Of a stretch of DNA of 64,000 nucleotides, positions 18,443 through 27,676 are shown piece by piece; within the stretch, counting starts at the first letter, position 1, and each line of letters begins with the position of its first letter. Source of the stretch: JBKQVT01 sp963804825 (GTDB lineage: Bacteria > Planctomycetota > Planctomycetia > Pirellulales > Thermoguttaceae). The notes beneath the pieces were generated by a model. It worked only from the letters and a program-made list of their open reading frames with translations, was not told the origin of the DNA and did not search any database. Where the stretch lies: contig CAWDRV010000003.1 of the NCBI GenBank assembly GCA_963804825.1, positions 806,001 through 870,000 of the forward strand, read 5' to 3'. Made by a program: the position numbers and the translations under genes.

Positions 18443-19101
18443 GTGAGCGAGGACCTTCGAACACCGCGTCTGCTGGCGTTCTACGAGCGGTATTTGGAAA
18501 ACCGCGATACGGCGGGTTTTCTTGCCTCCGTATCGCAGCACTACCGCGTCGGCACCTTGCAGCGCCTGGTGCAACACGACCGGCGCGAGGTTCGCCGCGG
18601 GGCCGTCTTCGCCCTGGGGTTTCTCGGCGATTTCCAGGACAACCACAGTCTCGGCTGCGCCTGTTGGACAACGACCGCACGGTCCGCACGTTGGCGGAAA
18701 ACAGCATCCGCTGCGTATGGATGCGGACCGGGACCCAGGCCCAGCGGCAGGAGTTGGACGTGCTGGTCCGCCTCGTGGCCGCCCGGCAATTCGACGAGGT
18801 CATCCGCCGCGCCACGCGTCTGCTGGAGACCGCCCCCGCGCTGGCCGAGGCCTGGAATCAACGCGGCACCGCCTATTATGCCCTCGGCAAGTTCGCCGAA
18901 GCCATCCGCGACTGCCACGAAGCCCTGGAGTTGAACCCCTATCACTTCATCGCGGCCACGCACATGGGCCGCGCTTACTTGGAACTGGGCAATCCCGTGT
19001 CGGCCTTGGAGTGTTTCCGCCGGGCCTTGCGGCTGAACCCCGACCTGGAAGGCGTGCGGCTCCAGGTCGTCCGCCTGGCCCGATTGGTCGAAGGCACGTA
19101 G
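18443..19101 (+). CDS. HEAT/TPR repeat protein (one frame break)
   Basis: The GTG start has an AAGGAA ribosome site. The first ~70 residues (LRTPRLLAFYERYLENRD...RREVRRGAVFALGFLGDF) are HEAT-like. The frame changes near 18655 and continues as DNDRTVRTLAENSIRCVW. Tetratricopeptide repeats follow (AEAWNQRGTAYYALGKFAEA, FIAATHMGRAYLELGNPVSA, ending FRRALRLNPDLEGVRLQ). The joined product is ~220 residues. Such proteins are protein-protein adaptors; no partner is evident. The frame break is probably a sequence indel because both halves are conserved-looking. Confidence 0.7.
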
Positions 19102-19107
19102 CTTGGC

Positions 19108-20012
19108 TCACCGCGACTGTTGGGCCGCCAACGAGTTGGGCTGACCTGCCACGGCGATCTGCTCCGCATAGTAGCGGGGATTCTTCATGAACTTTTGCAG
19201 GTTGGCCTCGTCGGCAAACAAATAGACCCGTCCGACGTAGGTAACGCCGTGACGGCGACCGCCGGGCACGACCTGCTTCTGCTCCACCGCCGACACCACG
19301 TCGTTGCCGCCATGGACCGGGGCATAACGGTTCGGATCGGCGAGAAACCGCCGCTGCTCGTCTTGGCCGGCAAACAGATAGGTATGGCCTTCGTGGATGG
19401 CGCCCCACCGGGCATTTCCCCGGATCCAAACCCGCTTCTCGACCAGCCGAACGGGGCAATAGCCATCGAGTCCGAGGGGGCGCTGGCGGCCGGCGGCGGA
19501 GGTGACGGCGCCGTTGGTCCCGCTTGGCCTGATGATCCAGGCGCTGGCGGTGTTCCGCCCGCGATCTGGGCGGTTGGCGCCGGGGGACCTTTCGTGGCGG
19601 CGGCCAGGCGGTTCAGGCGGGTCAAGTAGGCAGCCGCCTCCAAGCGGCCGGGAATCGAATCGAGCACCTCGCCCCGCGGCGTGGACGCAATGATGACCGT
19701 GGTAGGCAACAAGGTGATCCCGTATTGCTTGGCCGTCTGCGTGGCAAAATCGACGTTGATTCGGACGGGCACGTAGTTGGCCTCGATGGCCCCGGCGATG
19801 CCCGGTCGATTAAACACCTCGGTTTCCATGGCCCGGCACTGTCCGCACCAGGGCGCCGAGAATTCGATCAAGACCAGGCGGTTGCTGCGGGCGGCGACTT
19901 GCTTCGCCGCGTCGATCGACGGTTCCCAGCGGAGTGGCTGCTGGGCATGCCCCATCGAGGCCATGACGAGAATCCCAACAATTGCGAGGGACAATCGGTA
20001 TATCTTGCCCAT
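19108..20012 (-). CDS. Secreted thioredoxin-fold protein with two YHS-like domains (one frame break)
   Basis: ATG 20012 begins a signal peptide (IYRLSLAIVGILVMASMGHAQ). A thioredoxin domain with APWCGQCRAMETEVF and the cis-Pro segment LLPTTVII follows, then a Pro/Ala-rich linker. Near 19478 a C5 run (minus strand) appears one base short; in the shifted frame the protein continues LDGYCPVRLVEKRVWIRGN...HTYLFAGQDEQRRFLADP and then VSAVEQ...VTYVGRVYLFADEANLQKF. These are two tandem YHS-like units (metal-binding family). The likely role is periplasmic thiol redox or metal handling. The stop is at 19108. Confidence 0.75.
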
Positions 20013-20206
20013 CTTGTGCAGTCCTACTCGCCAACGAGGAGCGTCGTGACAGCCTCGTTGATTTATCGGAAGGGCGGAGCCGGCGAGCCCCGGAAAAACC
20101 CCGGCCGGGCAGTAAATCGGCCAGCGGAGGGAAAAATAGGGTGGCCGGGGTATTTTTCGCTTGCTATGATTGCATTCATCGGGTATAAGGAATAGGGAAT
20201 TGCGGC

Positions 20207-20234
20207 TTGACACCCGTCAAATCCGCGTTAATAT
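20207..20234 (+). promoter_or_regulatory. Sigma-70-type promoter of rho
   Basis: TTGACA (20207-20212), a 16-bp spacer and TAATAT (20229-20234). The -35 is perfect and the -10 is close to consensus. The predicted start is near 20241, about 313 nt before the rho initiation codon. Confidence 0.65.
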
Positions 20235-20240
20235 AGCGAT

Positions 20241-20553
20241 AGAGTGAGTTCTGCCGAACAAGTGGGCAAATTGAGCCCGCGATCTGGCATCTGATAGTGG
20301 CCCCCAAGGACAAGGAATGGTTCTTTATTTGGGGGTGCTAGAAGAAGCTTCTCGACCTGGGTTCCTTCGATTGACCGCTGGTGGTCCGTGGGGAGTACGG
20401 CGATTGTCGTTACGGGGCGAGACTTGACCTCTTAAACAGGGTGTTCCGGCCTCCGGGTCGAACACTTCTCTATAGCCTGGGCTCGTTCCCAGGAGTTGCC
20501 CCCCGCTATGGGGATGGCGCGTGACATCGCATTGGACTGCTGAGGTGGGCTTT
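20241..20553 (+). ncRNA. Hairpin-rich rho leader / candidate structured RNA
   Basis: The ~310-nt untranslated stretch contains a series of local stems: GTTC/GAAC (20248-20259), GTGGGC/GCCCGC (20262-20280), TAG..GCCCCCAA/TTGGGGGT..CTA (20295-20340), GTGTTC/GAACAC with an inner CGG/CCG (20441-20465), CCTGGG/CCCAGG (20476-20493) and CCCC/GGGG (20501-20513). It does not match signatures I know for tmRNA, SRP RNA or RNase P RNA. Known: rho autoregulates through its leader in Escherichia coli. Inference: a regulatory leader or an independent small RNA upstream of rho. Confidence 0.5.
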
Positions 20554-21823
20554 ATGATGGGAAAGAAGAAAAAAGGCCGGCTTCGCGGCCGGGGTGTACA
20601 ACTCTCATGGCGGAAACGGCTACCGCCCGCGACCCATGCGACCGCCGGCCAACGGTGATCCGGCACGCAACCAGGAACCCCAGGACAACGGCGAGCCGGG
20701 GCCGGTCGAGCCGGGCGGCGGCGTCCTGGAAATGCACCCCAACGGCTACGGATTCCTCCGCGATCCCAAAAACAATTACCTCCGCGAGTTGACCGATCCG
20801 TTCGTGCCCGGCAGCATGATCGACAAGTTCGGCCTCCGCGAGGGCGTGTTCATCAGCGGCATGGTCCAGGCCGGACGCCGCCAGCAAGGCCCCCGGCTCC
20901 GCGAGGTCCTCGACGTCAACGGCATGCCGCCCGAGGAATATAAGAACGTCAAGGCTTTCGATGTCCTCACGCCGATCAACCCCGAATTCTGGCTCCGCCT
21001 GGAAACCGGCCCCGAGCCCATGACCACCCGGGTCATGGACCTGCTCACGCCGCTGGGCAAGGGCCAGCGGGCCCTGATCGTCTCGCCCCCCCGCGCCGGC
21101 AAGACCATCCTCCTGCAGCACATCAGCCACGGCATCTCGACCAACTACCCCGGCGTCAAGCTGATCGTCTTGCTCATCGACGAGCGGCCCGAGGAAGTGA
21201 CCGACATGCGCCGGGCGGTCAACGGCGAAGTGGTGGCCAGCAGTCTCGACCGCGACATCGAAAGCCACGTGCGGCTGTCGCAATTGGTCGTCGAACGTTG
21301 CAAGCGGCTGGCCGAGATGGGCAAGGACGTGGTCCTGCTCTTGGATTCGATCACCCGCCTGGCCCGGGCGTTCAACAAGTGGGTGGGCAACACCGGACGG
21401 ACCATGAGCGGCGGCGTCGACATCAAGGCCATGGACATCCCGAAGAAGCTCTTCGCCACGGCCCGGCTCTTCGAGGAGGGCGGTTCGTTGACGATCGCCG
21501 GCACCGCGTTGATCGACACGGGCAGCCGGATGGACGACTTGATCTTCCAGGAGTTCAAGGGCACGGGCAACATGGAGTTGGTGTTGGACCGCAAGTTGGC
21601 CGACCGGCGCGTTTGGCCCGCCATCGACATTTCGCAATCGGGCACGCGGCGGGAGGAGAAGCTGTTGCCGCCGGACATGCTTCACGCGGTGACGATGTTG
21701 CGCCGCACGCTTTCGACGATGCACCCGGTGGACGCGATGGAGCAATTGACGTCGAAGCTGGCGAAGTTCCCCTCGAACCGCGATTTCATCGAGTTGATCG
21801 CCGGCGCAAAAATGATCGATTAG
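20554..21823 (+). CDS. rho: Transcription termination factor Rho (N-terminal frame break)
   Basis: Rho is a hexameric RNA-dependent ATPase that terminates transcription. The RNA-binding OSB region (LEMHPNGYGFLRDPKNNYL), Walker A (PPRAGKTILLQ), Walker B (DVVLLLDSITRLARAFN) and the Q/R-loop region (GGVDIKAMDIPKKLFATARL) are all present, and the length is typical. The conserved frame runs from at least GTG 20594. A strong ribosome site (GAGGTG, 20542) precedes ATG 20554/20557, whose short frame MMGKKKK joins the Rho frame if the A6 run at 20569-20574 is one base too long. I therefore place the start at 20554. Confidence 0.9.
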
Positions 21824-21919
21824 GGGCCGCCGGGCTCGGGGGGTGGCCCCGATTGCTCGCCAATCGCCCACGGCGGTGCCGCACGACGAACTTCATGACG
21901 CCACGTCAGCGTCTCGTGC

Positions 21920-21956
21920 CTGGGGCACCCCGATAGCAAAGCTATCTGGGCCACCC
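21920..21956. repeat. GATAGC-AAA-GCTATC hairpin element after rho
   Basis: A perfect 6-bp stem with an AAA loop (21932-21946) is flanked by near-complementary GGGGCACCC and GGGCCACCC. It is the main feature of the 205-bp gap between rho and the secretion operon. It could act as a terminator stem, but no T-run follows. Confidence 0.5.
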
Positions 21957-21966
21957 GCGAGGCTGC

Positions 21967-21996
21967 TTGCACGGATGGCGGGCCGCTTGATATATT
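21967..21996 (+). promoter_or_regulatory. Possible promoter of the gspE operon
   Basis: TTGCAC (21967-21972), an 18-bp spacer and TATATT (21991-21996) end 34 nt before the gspE-like ATG. The -10 is good (5/6) and the -35 is weak. Confidence 0.35.
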
Positions 21997-22029
21997 GACA
22001 GTCGAGGGCATTCTTTTGGAGAGCAGGCT

Positions 22030-23238
22030 ATGCGGCAACCGATGGCCATCGGCCTGTGCGAGGAACTTGCCCGCCTCAATCCGGCCGATCCCGAGTATGC
22101 CGCTCGCAGCGTTGATGTGGTGCTGGCTGCCGCCCGGAAGGCCGGGGTCAGCGATGTCTATTTTCAGCCGACCGGCAACGGCTTGGAACTGAAGTACCGC
22201 GTGGACGGCGTGCTGACGCCTGTTGCGGTGTTTCCGGCGCAGTTGGCCGCCAATATTATTGCCCGTCTCAAGGTCCTGTCGGGACTGCTCACCTACCACA
22301 CCGATCGCCCGCAGGAAGGCCGCATCCGTTTGCCGCAGGAGGACGTGGAGATGCGCGTTTGCACGTTCCCCACGCTGCACGGCGAGCGCACGGTGGTGCG
22401 GCTGTTCGGCGGCGCGCAGCGTTACCAGCGGCTGGACGACCTCGGGCTGCCGGACGACGTGTTGCAGCCGTTGCGGCTGCTGTTGTCCGAAACCTCGGGC
22501 GCGATCCTCGTTTCCGGCCCGGCGGGAAGCGGCAAGACCACCACGGTCTACGCTTGTTTACGGGAGATCGCCCGGCAGGGCAGCGGCGCAAGGAGCCTGG
22601 TCTCCATCGAGGACCCGATCGAAGTCGCGGTCGACGGCGTGGCACAGTCGCAGGTGCATCTGCCCGCCGGCTTGGACCTCGCCAACGGCCTGCGTTTCCT
22701 CATGCGGCAAGACCCCGAAGTCATCATGGTCGGAGAAATACGCGACCGCACCACGGCCGACACGGCGTTCCAGGCTTCGTTGACCGGCCACCTTTTGCTC
22801 AGCACCTTCCATGCCGGCAGCGCCGCGGAGACGGTCGGCCGGCTGTTGGACCTGGGCATCGAGCCGTATGTGTTGCGCAGCGGGCTGCTGGCCATCCTCA
22901 ATCAGCGGCTGTTGCGACGACTGTGCTCGTGCGCAGCGCCGAGCGACGATCCCGACGCCCGGCTGGGCTTGGCCGTCCAACGGGTCATGACGCCGCGCGG
23001 GTGCAATAAGTGCGGTGGGACCGGCTACGCGGGACGTTTCCTCTTGGTGGAAATGCTCACGCTGTCGCGCAGCGAGTTGGCCCGGGCAATCCTCGCCCAC
23101 TCGGAAACGGCCGTCATCGAACGTTTGGCTGCCGAGGCGGGGATGTCAAGCCGCTGGCAGCGTGCGTGCCGCGCGGTCGATGACGGCTTGACCAGCCCGG
23201 CCGAGGTGCGGCGGGTGTTGGGGTTTTCCGGGCCGTAG
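22030..23238 (+). CDS. gspE: GspE/PilB-family secretion ATPase
   Basis: This 402-residue hexameric motor ATPase powers a type II secretion or type IV pilus-like machine. It shows Walker A GPAGSGKTTT (about 159-168), Asp box (SIEDPIEV), Walker B region (RQDPEVIMVGEIRD) and His box (LTGHLLLSTFHAGSA). The zinc-binding Cys set (LCSCAAP...GCNKCGGTGYAGR) is intact. It is short at the N-terminus, lacking the long N1 domain of classical GspE. It is first in an operon with three GspF-like proteins and pseudopilins. The ribosome site is GGAG. Confidence 0.92.
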   Translation: MRQPMAIGLCEELARLNPADPEYAARSVDVVLAAARKAGVSDVYFQPTGNGLELKYRVDGVLTPVAVFPAQLAANIIARLKVLSGLLTYHTDRPQEGRIRLPQEDVEMRVCTFPTLHGERTVVRLFGGAQRYQRLDDLGLPDDVLQPLRLLLSETSGAILVSGPAGSGKTTTVYACLREIARQGSGARSLVSIEDPIEVAVDGVAQSQVHLPAGLDLANGLRFLMRQDPEVIMVGEIRDRTTADTAFQASLTGHLLLSTFHAGSAAETVGRLLDLGIEPYVLRSGLLAILNQRLLRRLCSCAAPSDDPDARLGLAVQRVMTPRGCNKCGGTGYAGRFLLVEMLTLSRSELARAILAHSETAVIERLAAEAGMSSRWQRACRAVDDGLTSPAEVRRVLGFSGP

Positions 23239-23332
23239 AGGCGAACAACGATCCCGATGTCCCGAGGACATATTGGCGCCATGGTGGGTTGTCAGACACC
23301 CCTGGGTGAAATATCCTTTGAGCAGCAATGCC

Positions 23333-24352
23333 ATGACCCTTGACGACTTGATCGCTCTGAACGACGAGATTGCCGCCCTGGTGCGGGCGGGCGTGCCGTT
23401 GGAAACCGGGTTGGCGGAACTCGGCGGCGATCTGCCCGGTCGATTGGGACGATTCGCCGCCAGCCTGGCCCAGCGGACCGCCCGCGGCGAGTCGTTGGCC
23501 CAGGCCATCACGGCTGATGACGGACAGTTGCCGCCGGCGTATCGGGCCGTGGTCGAAGCGGGTGTGCGGGCGGGCCGGCTGCCGGCCGCGCTGGAGGCCG
23601 TGGCCGCTTCGGCCCGCCGGCTGGCCGAAACCTATCGCATCACGGCGATTGCCGCCATGTATCCACTGCTGGTGATTCTGGCGGCATGGTGCGGCCTGCT
23701 GTTTTTTTCATGTATGCTTGCGCCGCGGTTGGCGGCGATGTTCCTCGCATTCAAGGTGCCGGGCCACCAGTTTTTTGCCGTCCTGACACGGGCCGGACAC
23801 AGCGCCTGGTACTGGGGGCCCATCGTCCCCGTGGTCGTGGTGCTGCTGATCGCCGTATGTTGGCTCGGCAGCGCGGAGGCCCGCTGGGCCGAACGGCTCT
23901 TCGGTTGGGCGCCGTGGACGGGCCGGATGCTCCGCTGCTCGCGCACGGCCACGTTCCTCGAACTGCTCGCCCTGCTGGTCGAGAACGAGACGCCGCTGCC
24001 GGAGGCGGTGGTCTTGGCGGCCGAGGCGTCGGGCGATCCGCGGACGTTGCAGTCGGCCCGGCAAATGGCCGCCACGCTCGAAAACGGCCAGACGCAGCCC
24101 GACGCCGGCGGCCCGGCGTTCCCGCCGTTGCTCCATTGGCTGTTGTTGGCCGCCGGCCGCGACGGCGCCCTGCTGCCGGCCCTGCGCCACGCGGCCACGA
24201 CCTACCATCGCCGGGCACGGCGTCAGTCCGACTTGCTGCGCCTGTTCCTGCCGATTATTCTGACGATTGCGGTCGGTGGAAGCGTCACGGCATTGTATGC
24301 CCTGACGGTGTTTGCTCCCTACGCGGCCATGCTCCGTTCCTTGTCAGGGTGA
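23333..24352 (+). CDS. gspF: GspF-like inner-membrane platform protein 1
   Basis: This 339-residue protein starts MTLDDLIALNDEIAALVRAGVPLETGLAEL and has the GspF/PilC pattern: two homologous cytoplasmic helical domains, each followed by membrane spans (YPLLVILAAWCGLLFFSC and the C-terminal LPIILTIAVGGSVTALYALTVF). The second domain carries the typical RTATFLELLALLVENETPLPEAV. The platform protein couples the ATPase to pseudopilus assembly. It is followed after 6 bp by a second GspF-like gene. Confidence 0.88.
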   Translation: MTLDDLIALNDEIAALVRAGVPLETGLAELGGDLPGRLGRFAASLAQRTARGESLAQAITADDGQLPPAYRAVVEAGVRAGRLPAALEAVAASARRLAETYRITAIAAMYPLLVILAAWCGLLFFSCMLAPRLAAMFLAFKVPGHQFFAVLTRAGHSAWYWGPIVPVVVVLLIAVCWLGSAEARWAERLFGWAPWTGRMLRCSRTATFLELLALLVENETPLPEAVVLAAEASGDPRTLQSARQMAATLENGQTQPDAGGPAFPPLLHWLLLAAGRDGALLPALRHAATTYHRRARRQSDLLRLFLPIILTIAVGGSVTALYALTVFAPYAAMLRSLSG

Positions 24353-24358
24353 CTCTCG

Positions 24359-25415
24359 ATGACGCAATTCTGCTGGCCCGGATTCGACTCGCTGCGAAAG
24401 CTCTCGCCCGAAGAGGCGACGGAGTTTGCCGCGCGGGTGGCCGAATTGACCAAGGCCGGGCTGCCGCTTGGGGCCCGGATTGCGGGCGCTGGCCGACGAG
24501 TTGCCCGGCCGGCGGCTGCCGCGCGTGCTCGACCACGTGGCCGACCGCCTCGACGCCGGCGACGATCTCCTGGATGCCTTGGAATCGCAGGGGAGGGAGT
24601 CTTCCCAGACAACTCCGCGGGCTGATCTTGGCCGGCGTCCGCAGCGGGCGGCTGGCCGAAGTGCTGGAAGAATACGTCGATCTGCAACACAGCCAGTCGG
24701 ACCTGCGCCGCCGCGTGTGGATGGCCCTGGCGTATCCCTTCATCCTGCTGCTGGCGATGACCGCTGATTGCGGTGTTCGCCAGCGTCTACGTCGTGGATG
24801 CGTTTGCAAGGATATTCAGGGATTTCGGCACCGACTTGCCTGCGATGACGGTGTTGGCGATCAATGGAGCGCGGCCGGTGATGTGGTTTTTCGTAAGTCT
24901 TGTCGGTTTGTCGGTCGTGGTTCCGCTTTTGCTCTGGCTGGCGCCCGCGATAAGCTGGGTGTGGCCGGCGCTGTATCGCCTGCCGATGGTCGGGCCGCTG
25001 TTGCGTTGGAGTCATTTGGCGCAGTTCGCGCGGCTGATGGGCCTGCTGCTGGAACAGCAAGTGCCGCTGCCCGACGCCTTGCGACTCACCGCCGCCGGGC
25101 TGCGCGACGCCAACCTTGCCCAAGGATGTTGCCTCGCCGCCGCCGACACGGAGCAGGGTCATCCGCTGGACGAGAGCCTGGCGGCAAGGCGGCAGTTCCC
25201 GGCCAGCCTTGATTCCCATGATCCAGTGGGGCCAGCGGGCGCCGGCCTTGTCCGACGCCTTCCATGCGGCTGCCGAGATGTTCGAGGGGCGAGCCCGCTC
25301 GCAAGGCACGCTGCTGCAAACCATGCTGCTGCCGATCATGTTTCTGGCAATCTTGATCCTTGCCGGGTTCTTCGTTATCGCGATGTTTCTGCCATTGATC
25401 GACTTGATTAGGTGA
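24359..25415 (+). CDS. GspF-like platform protein 2 (four frame breaks)
   Basis: Reading across frames gives a complete GspF-type protein: MTQFCWPGFDSLRKLSPEEA, LRALADELPGRRLPRVLDHV, LPRQLRGLILAGVRSGRLAE then a membrane span, a second span near VMWFFVSLVGLSVVVPLLLW, HLAQFARLMGLLLEQQVPLPDALRL and a final span ending FLPLIDLIR. The four breaks (about 24485, 24597, 24750 and 25205) each need removal of one base. The continuity argues for sequence errors, but a true pseudogene cannot be excluded. It lies between two other gspF homologues. Confidence 0.7.
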
Positions 25416-25460
25416 TTGTCGGGATGAAATGCAACAACGTTTTGCGTGCGGTTTGCTACG

Positions 25461-26734
25461 ATGACACCTGAAATCGCCATTATTATCTTCGGAATTGTGC
25501 TGGCGACGGTCCTTGCGGCGACTTGTCATATTCGTCCTAAGACGCTTGCGCTCCGGGGCTCCCGTGCTCCCTTACGCCTTCTCCGCGTCCTCGGTATACT
25601 CGGGCTGGTGTTGCTTGCCGTGTTGTTGATCATACGCCTTGTGATGCTGATTGGGTTAATATTGGGGATCATCGCATGGATGCTCCTCATTTTCGTGGTT
25701 GTCGAAGGATGGCGGAAATATCGTGCGACCCGACAATATGGGCTGCTGTGGCTCTTGACCGTTTCGGCCGAACGCTCGATGCCGTTGGCTCCGGCCATTG
25801 AAGCCTTTGCACGGGAGCGTGGCGGCTCCTTCAGCTTGCGGGCCTGGCGGTTGGCCGATATGCTCAACGCCGGCGTGCCGCTGCCGGACGCCTTGGACCA
25901 ATGCCCCGGCCTGTTGCCGCGCTATGCGGCGCCGGCGATTCGCGTCGGTTATGAGACGGGCACGTTGGGCCGCGCCCTGCGCCGGGCCGCCACGGTTCAC
26001 GACCTCGACGAGCCCTTGTGGATGGCCCTGCAAGCCAAGATCGCTTATCTGCTGCTGTTGCCGGCCTTTGGGATCCCGTTGTTGACGTTCTACATGTTGC
26101 AGATCGTCCCGCAATTCGTGAAGATATTCGAAGACTTTCGCACTTCGCGCTGCCGCCGTTGACGACGGCTCTGATCCAGGTGGCGCATGGCATCGCCAAT
26201 TTCTGGTTCTTGCTGGCGCCGCTTTACCTGCTTGGGCTGGCGCTGATGGTCTACCTGGCGATGCGTTACTTTGGCTGGACCGACTGGGACCTGCCGGGAA
26301 TGGGGCGGTTCACGCGGCGGCTCGACTCGGCCGAAATACTCGACGCCTTGGCCCTGGTCGCCGGTCAGCAGCGCCCGCTGCCCGAGGGCATCGCCGCGCT
26401 GGTGCAGTCCTACCCCAAGATGCGCATTCGCCGGCGGCTGAGCCAGGCGGCCGCCGATATCGCGTTGGGCAGCGATTGGTGTGAAAGCCTCCACGGGCAT
26501 GGTTTGATTCGCCAGCCCGAGCTTGGCGTCCTTCAAGCGGCCCAGCGGGTGGGCAACCTCCCCTGGGCCTTCACGGAAATGGCCGATAGCGTCCGCCGCC
26601 GCCTCGCCTATCGAGTGCAGGCGGCCGCCCAGATGTTGTTTCCGCTCGTCGTGGTCCTGATGGGGCTGGTGGTCATGTTCATTGTCGTGGCGTTGTTTCT
26701 GCCGCTTATCACGTTGATCCAGGGACTGGTGTAA
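25461..26734 (+). CDS. GspF-like platform protein 3 with extra N-terminal membrane domain (one frame break)
   Basis: The start is MTPEIAIIIFGIVLATVLAATC. An extra N-terminal region of about 90 residues with two or three hydrophobic spans precedes the first GspF domain (YGLLWLLTVSAERSMPLAPAI). The frame breaks near 26140 (one base missing) and continues HFALPPLTTALIQV, a span, the second GspF domain (LDALALVAGQQRPLPEGIAAL) and the C-terminal span with FIVVALFLPLITLIQ. Its size (~420 residues) matches full-length GspF plus the extension. It is the third gspF homologue in tandem. Confidence 0.72.
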
Positions 26735-26737
26735 CCC

Positions 26738-27145
26738 ATGATGACGACCCGACGCGGCATGATGCTGATGGAAGTGGTTGTGGCAGGCGCGATGGTGGGC
26801 ACGCTGCTGGTCGTTTGCCTGCAACTGCTCTCCGCCGCTGTCGCTCAGCGTCGAGCGGCCGACCAGCGGCAATGCGCACTGCTGGAACTGGACAATATCA
26901 TGGAGCGCATCGCGGCCCGGCCTTGGGCCGAATTGACAACCGCCGTCTTATCGCAAGAAAAACTCTCTCCGTCGGCCGTCGGCCCATGGCAATTGCCCGG
27001 CGCGGAATTGAAGATTGAAGTCTTCACGTCGGCCGACGAACCCAACGCCAAACGCATCACTGCCGCTCTCCGCTGGCAAGACCGCAGCGGCCAACTCATT
27101 GCGCCGGTGACGCTGACGACCTGGCGATACAAAATCATGGACTGA
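26738..27145 (+). CDS. Minor pseudopilin (GspI/GspV-like)
   Basis: This 135-residue protein has a type IV pilin-like N-terminus, RRGMMLMEVVVAGAMVGTLL: Gly before the cleavage site and Glu at +5, then a hydrophobic helix. The remainder is a short globular domain (DNIMERIAARPWAEL ... ALRWQDRSGQLIAPVTLTTW) like the minor pseudopilins of type II secretion. It should be cut by prepilin peptidase and assembled into the pseudopilus. The stop overlaps the next ATG. Confidence 0.75.
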   Translation: MMTTRRGMMLMEVVVAGAMVGTLLVVCLQLLSAAVAQRRAADQRQCALLELDNIMERIAARPWAELTTAVLSQEKLSPSAVGPWQLPGAELKIEVFTSADEPNAKRITAALRWQDRSGQLIAPVTLTTWRYKIMD

Positions 27146-27675
27146 TGACTGAAAACGGACAACCGATCATGCTTCGACGCGGATTCTCACTGATTGAAAT
27201 GCTTGTAGTTATGACCGTTGGCGCGGTCGTTGTCGGCGTCGGCGTGGGCATGTTGCAGGTGCTGCTGCAACTGGAGCAGACGGGCCGAGATCGGGTTTTC
27301 CAGGTTCGGGTTCTCGCCCGGCTGTCCGAGCAATTCCGCTGCGACGTCGGCGCGGCAGTGCGTCAGACTCCCGGTGCGCGGCAAGGGGAGCGGCAGTTTG
27401 TCATGACGGGAGATCGCGTGATAACCTACCGGGTTTTGCCGGGGGAGGTCCGGCGGGACGAACGCATGGCGGGCAAGCCGGTGCGGCAAGAGTCGTACGT
27501 CCTGCCCGGCGGTTGTTCGGCCGCGATCACGGTGCGGAGCGAGGCCGCGGCGGCCGTGGCGAGCCTGGTCGTCGCGGACCACGGCACGCCCCTGGCAGCC
27601 GGCCGCGAAATGCGCGTTACCGCGGTGCTGGGCAAGGATCATCGGTTCACCAAGTCGCCGGTCGGGGGCCAATAG
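27145..27675 (+). CDS. Minor pseudopilin (GspJ/GspH-like)
   Basis: This 176-residue protein has a prepilin signal, LRRGFSLIEMLVVMTVGAVV (Gly | Phe, Glu at +5), a long hydrophobic helix and a C-terminal domain containing FRCDVGAAVRQTPG and YVLPGGCSAAITV. The ATG at 27145 overlaps the upstream gene, and the next start lies 2 bp after the stop, so the pseudopilin genes are translationally linked. Confidence 0.75.
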   Translation: MTENGQPIMLRRGFSLIEMLVVMTVGAVVVGVGVGMLQVLLQLEQTGRDRVFQVRVLARLSEQFRCDVGAAVRQTPGARQGERQFVMTGDRVITYRVLPGEVRRDERMAGKPVRQESYVLPGGCSAAITVRSEAAAAVASLVVADHGTPLAAGREMRVTAVLGKDHRFTKSPVGGQ

Positions 27676-27676
27676 C

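Noticed and set aside
20241..20553. tmRNA, RNase P RNA, SRP RNA or 6S RNA
   Set aside because: None of the conserved core sequences of the first three is present. 6S could not be tested without a covariance search, so only a generic structured RNA is reported.
20569..20575. Programmed -1 frameshift at A-AAA-AAG in rho
   Set aside because: The shift needed to join the ATG frame to the Rho frame is +1, not -1, and no stem at the right distance was convincing.
24359..25415. Calling the second gspF a pseudogene
   Set aside because: Four indels all in the same direction with no stop or missense decay look like sequence errors shared with many other genes here.
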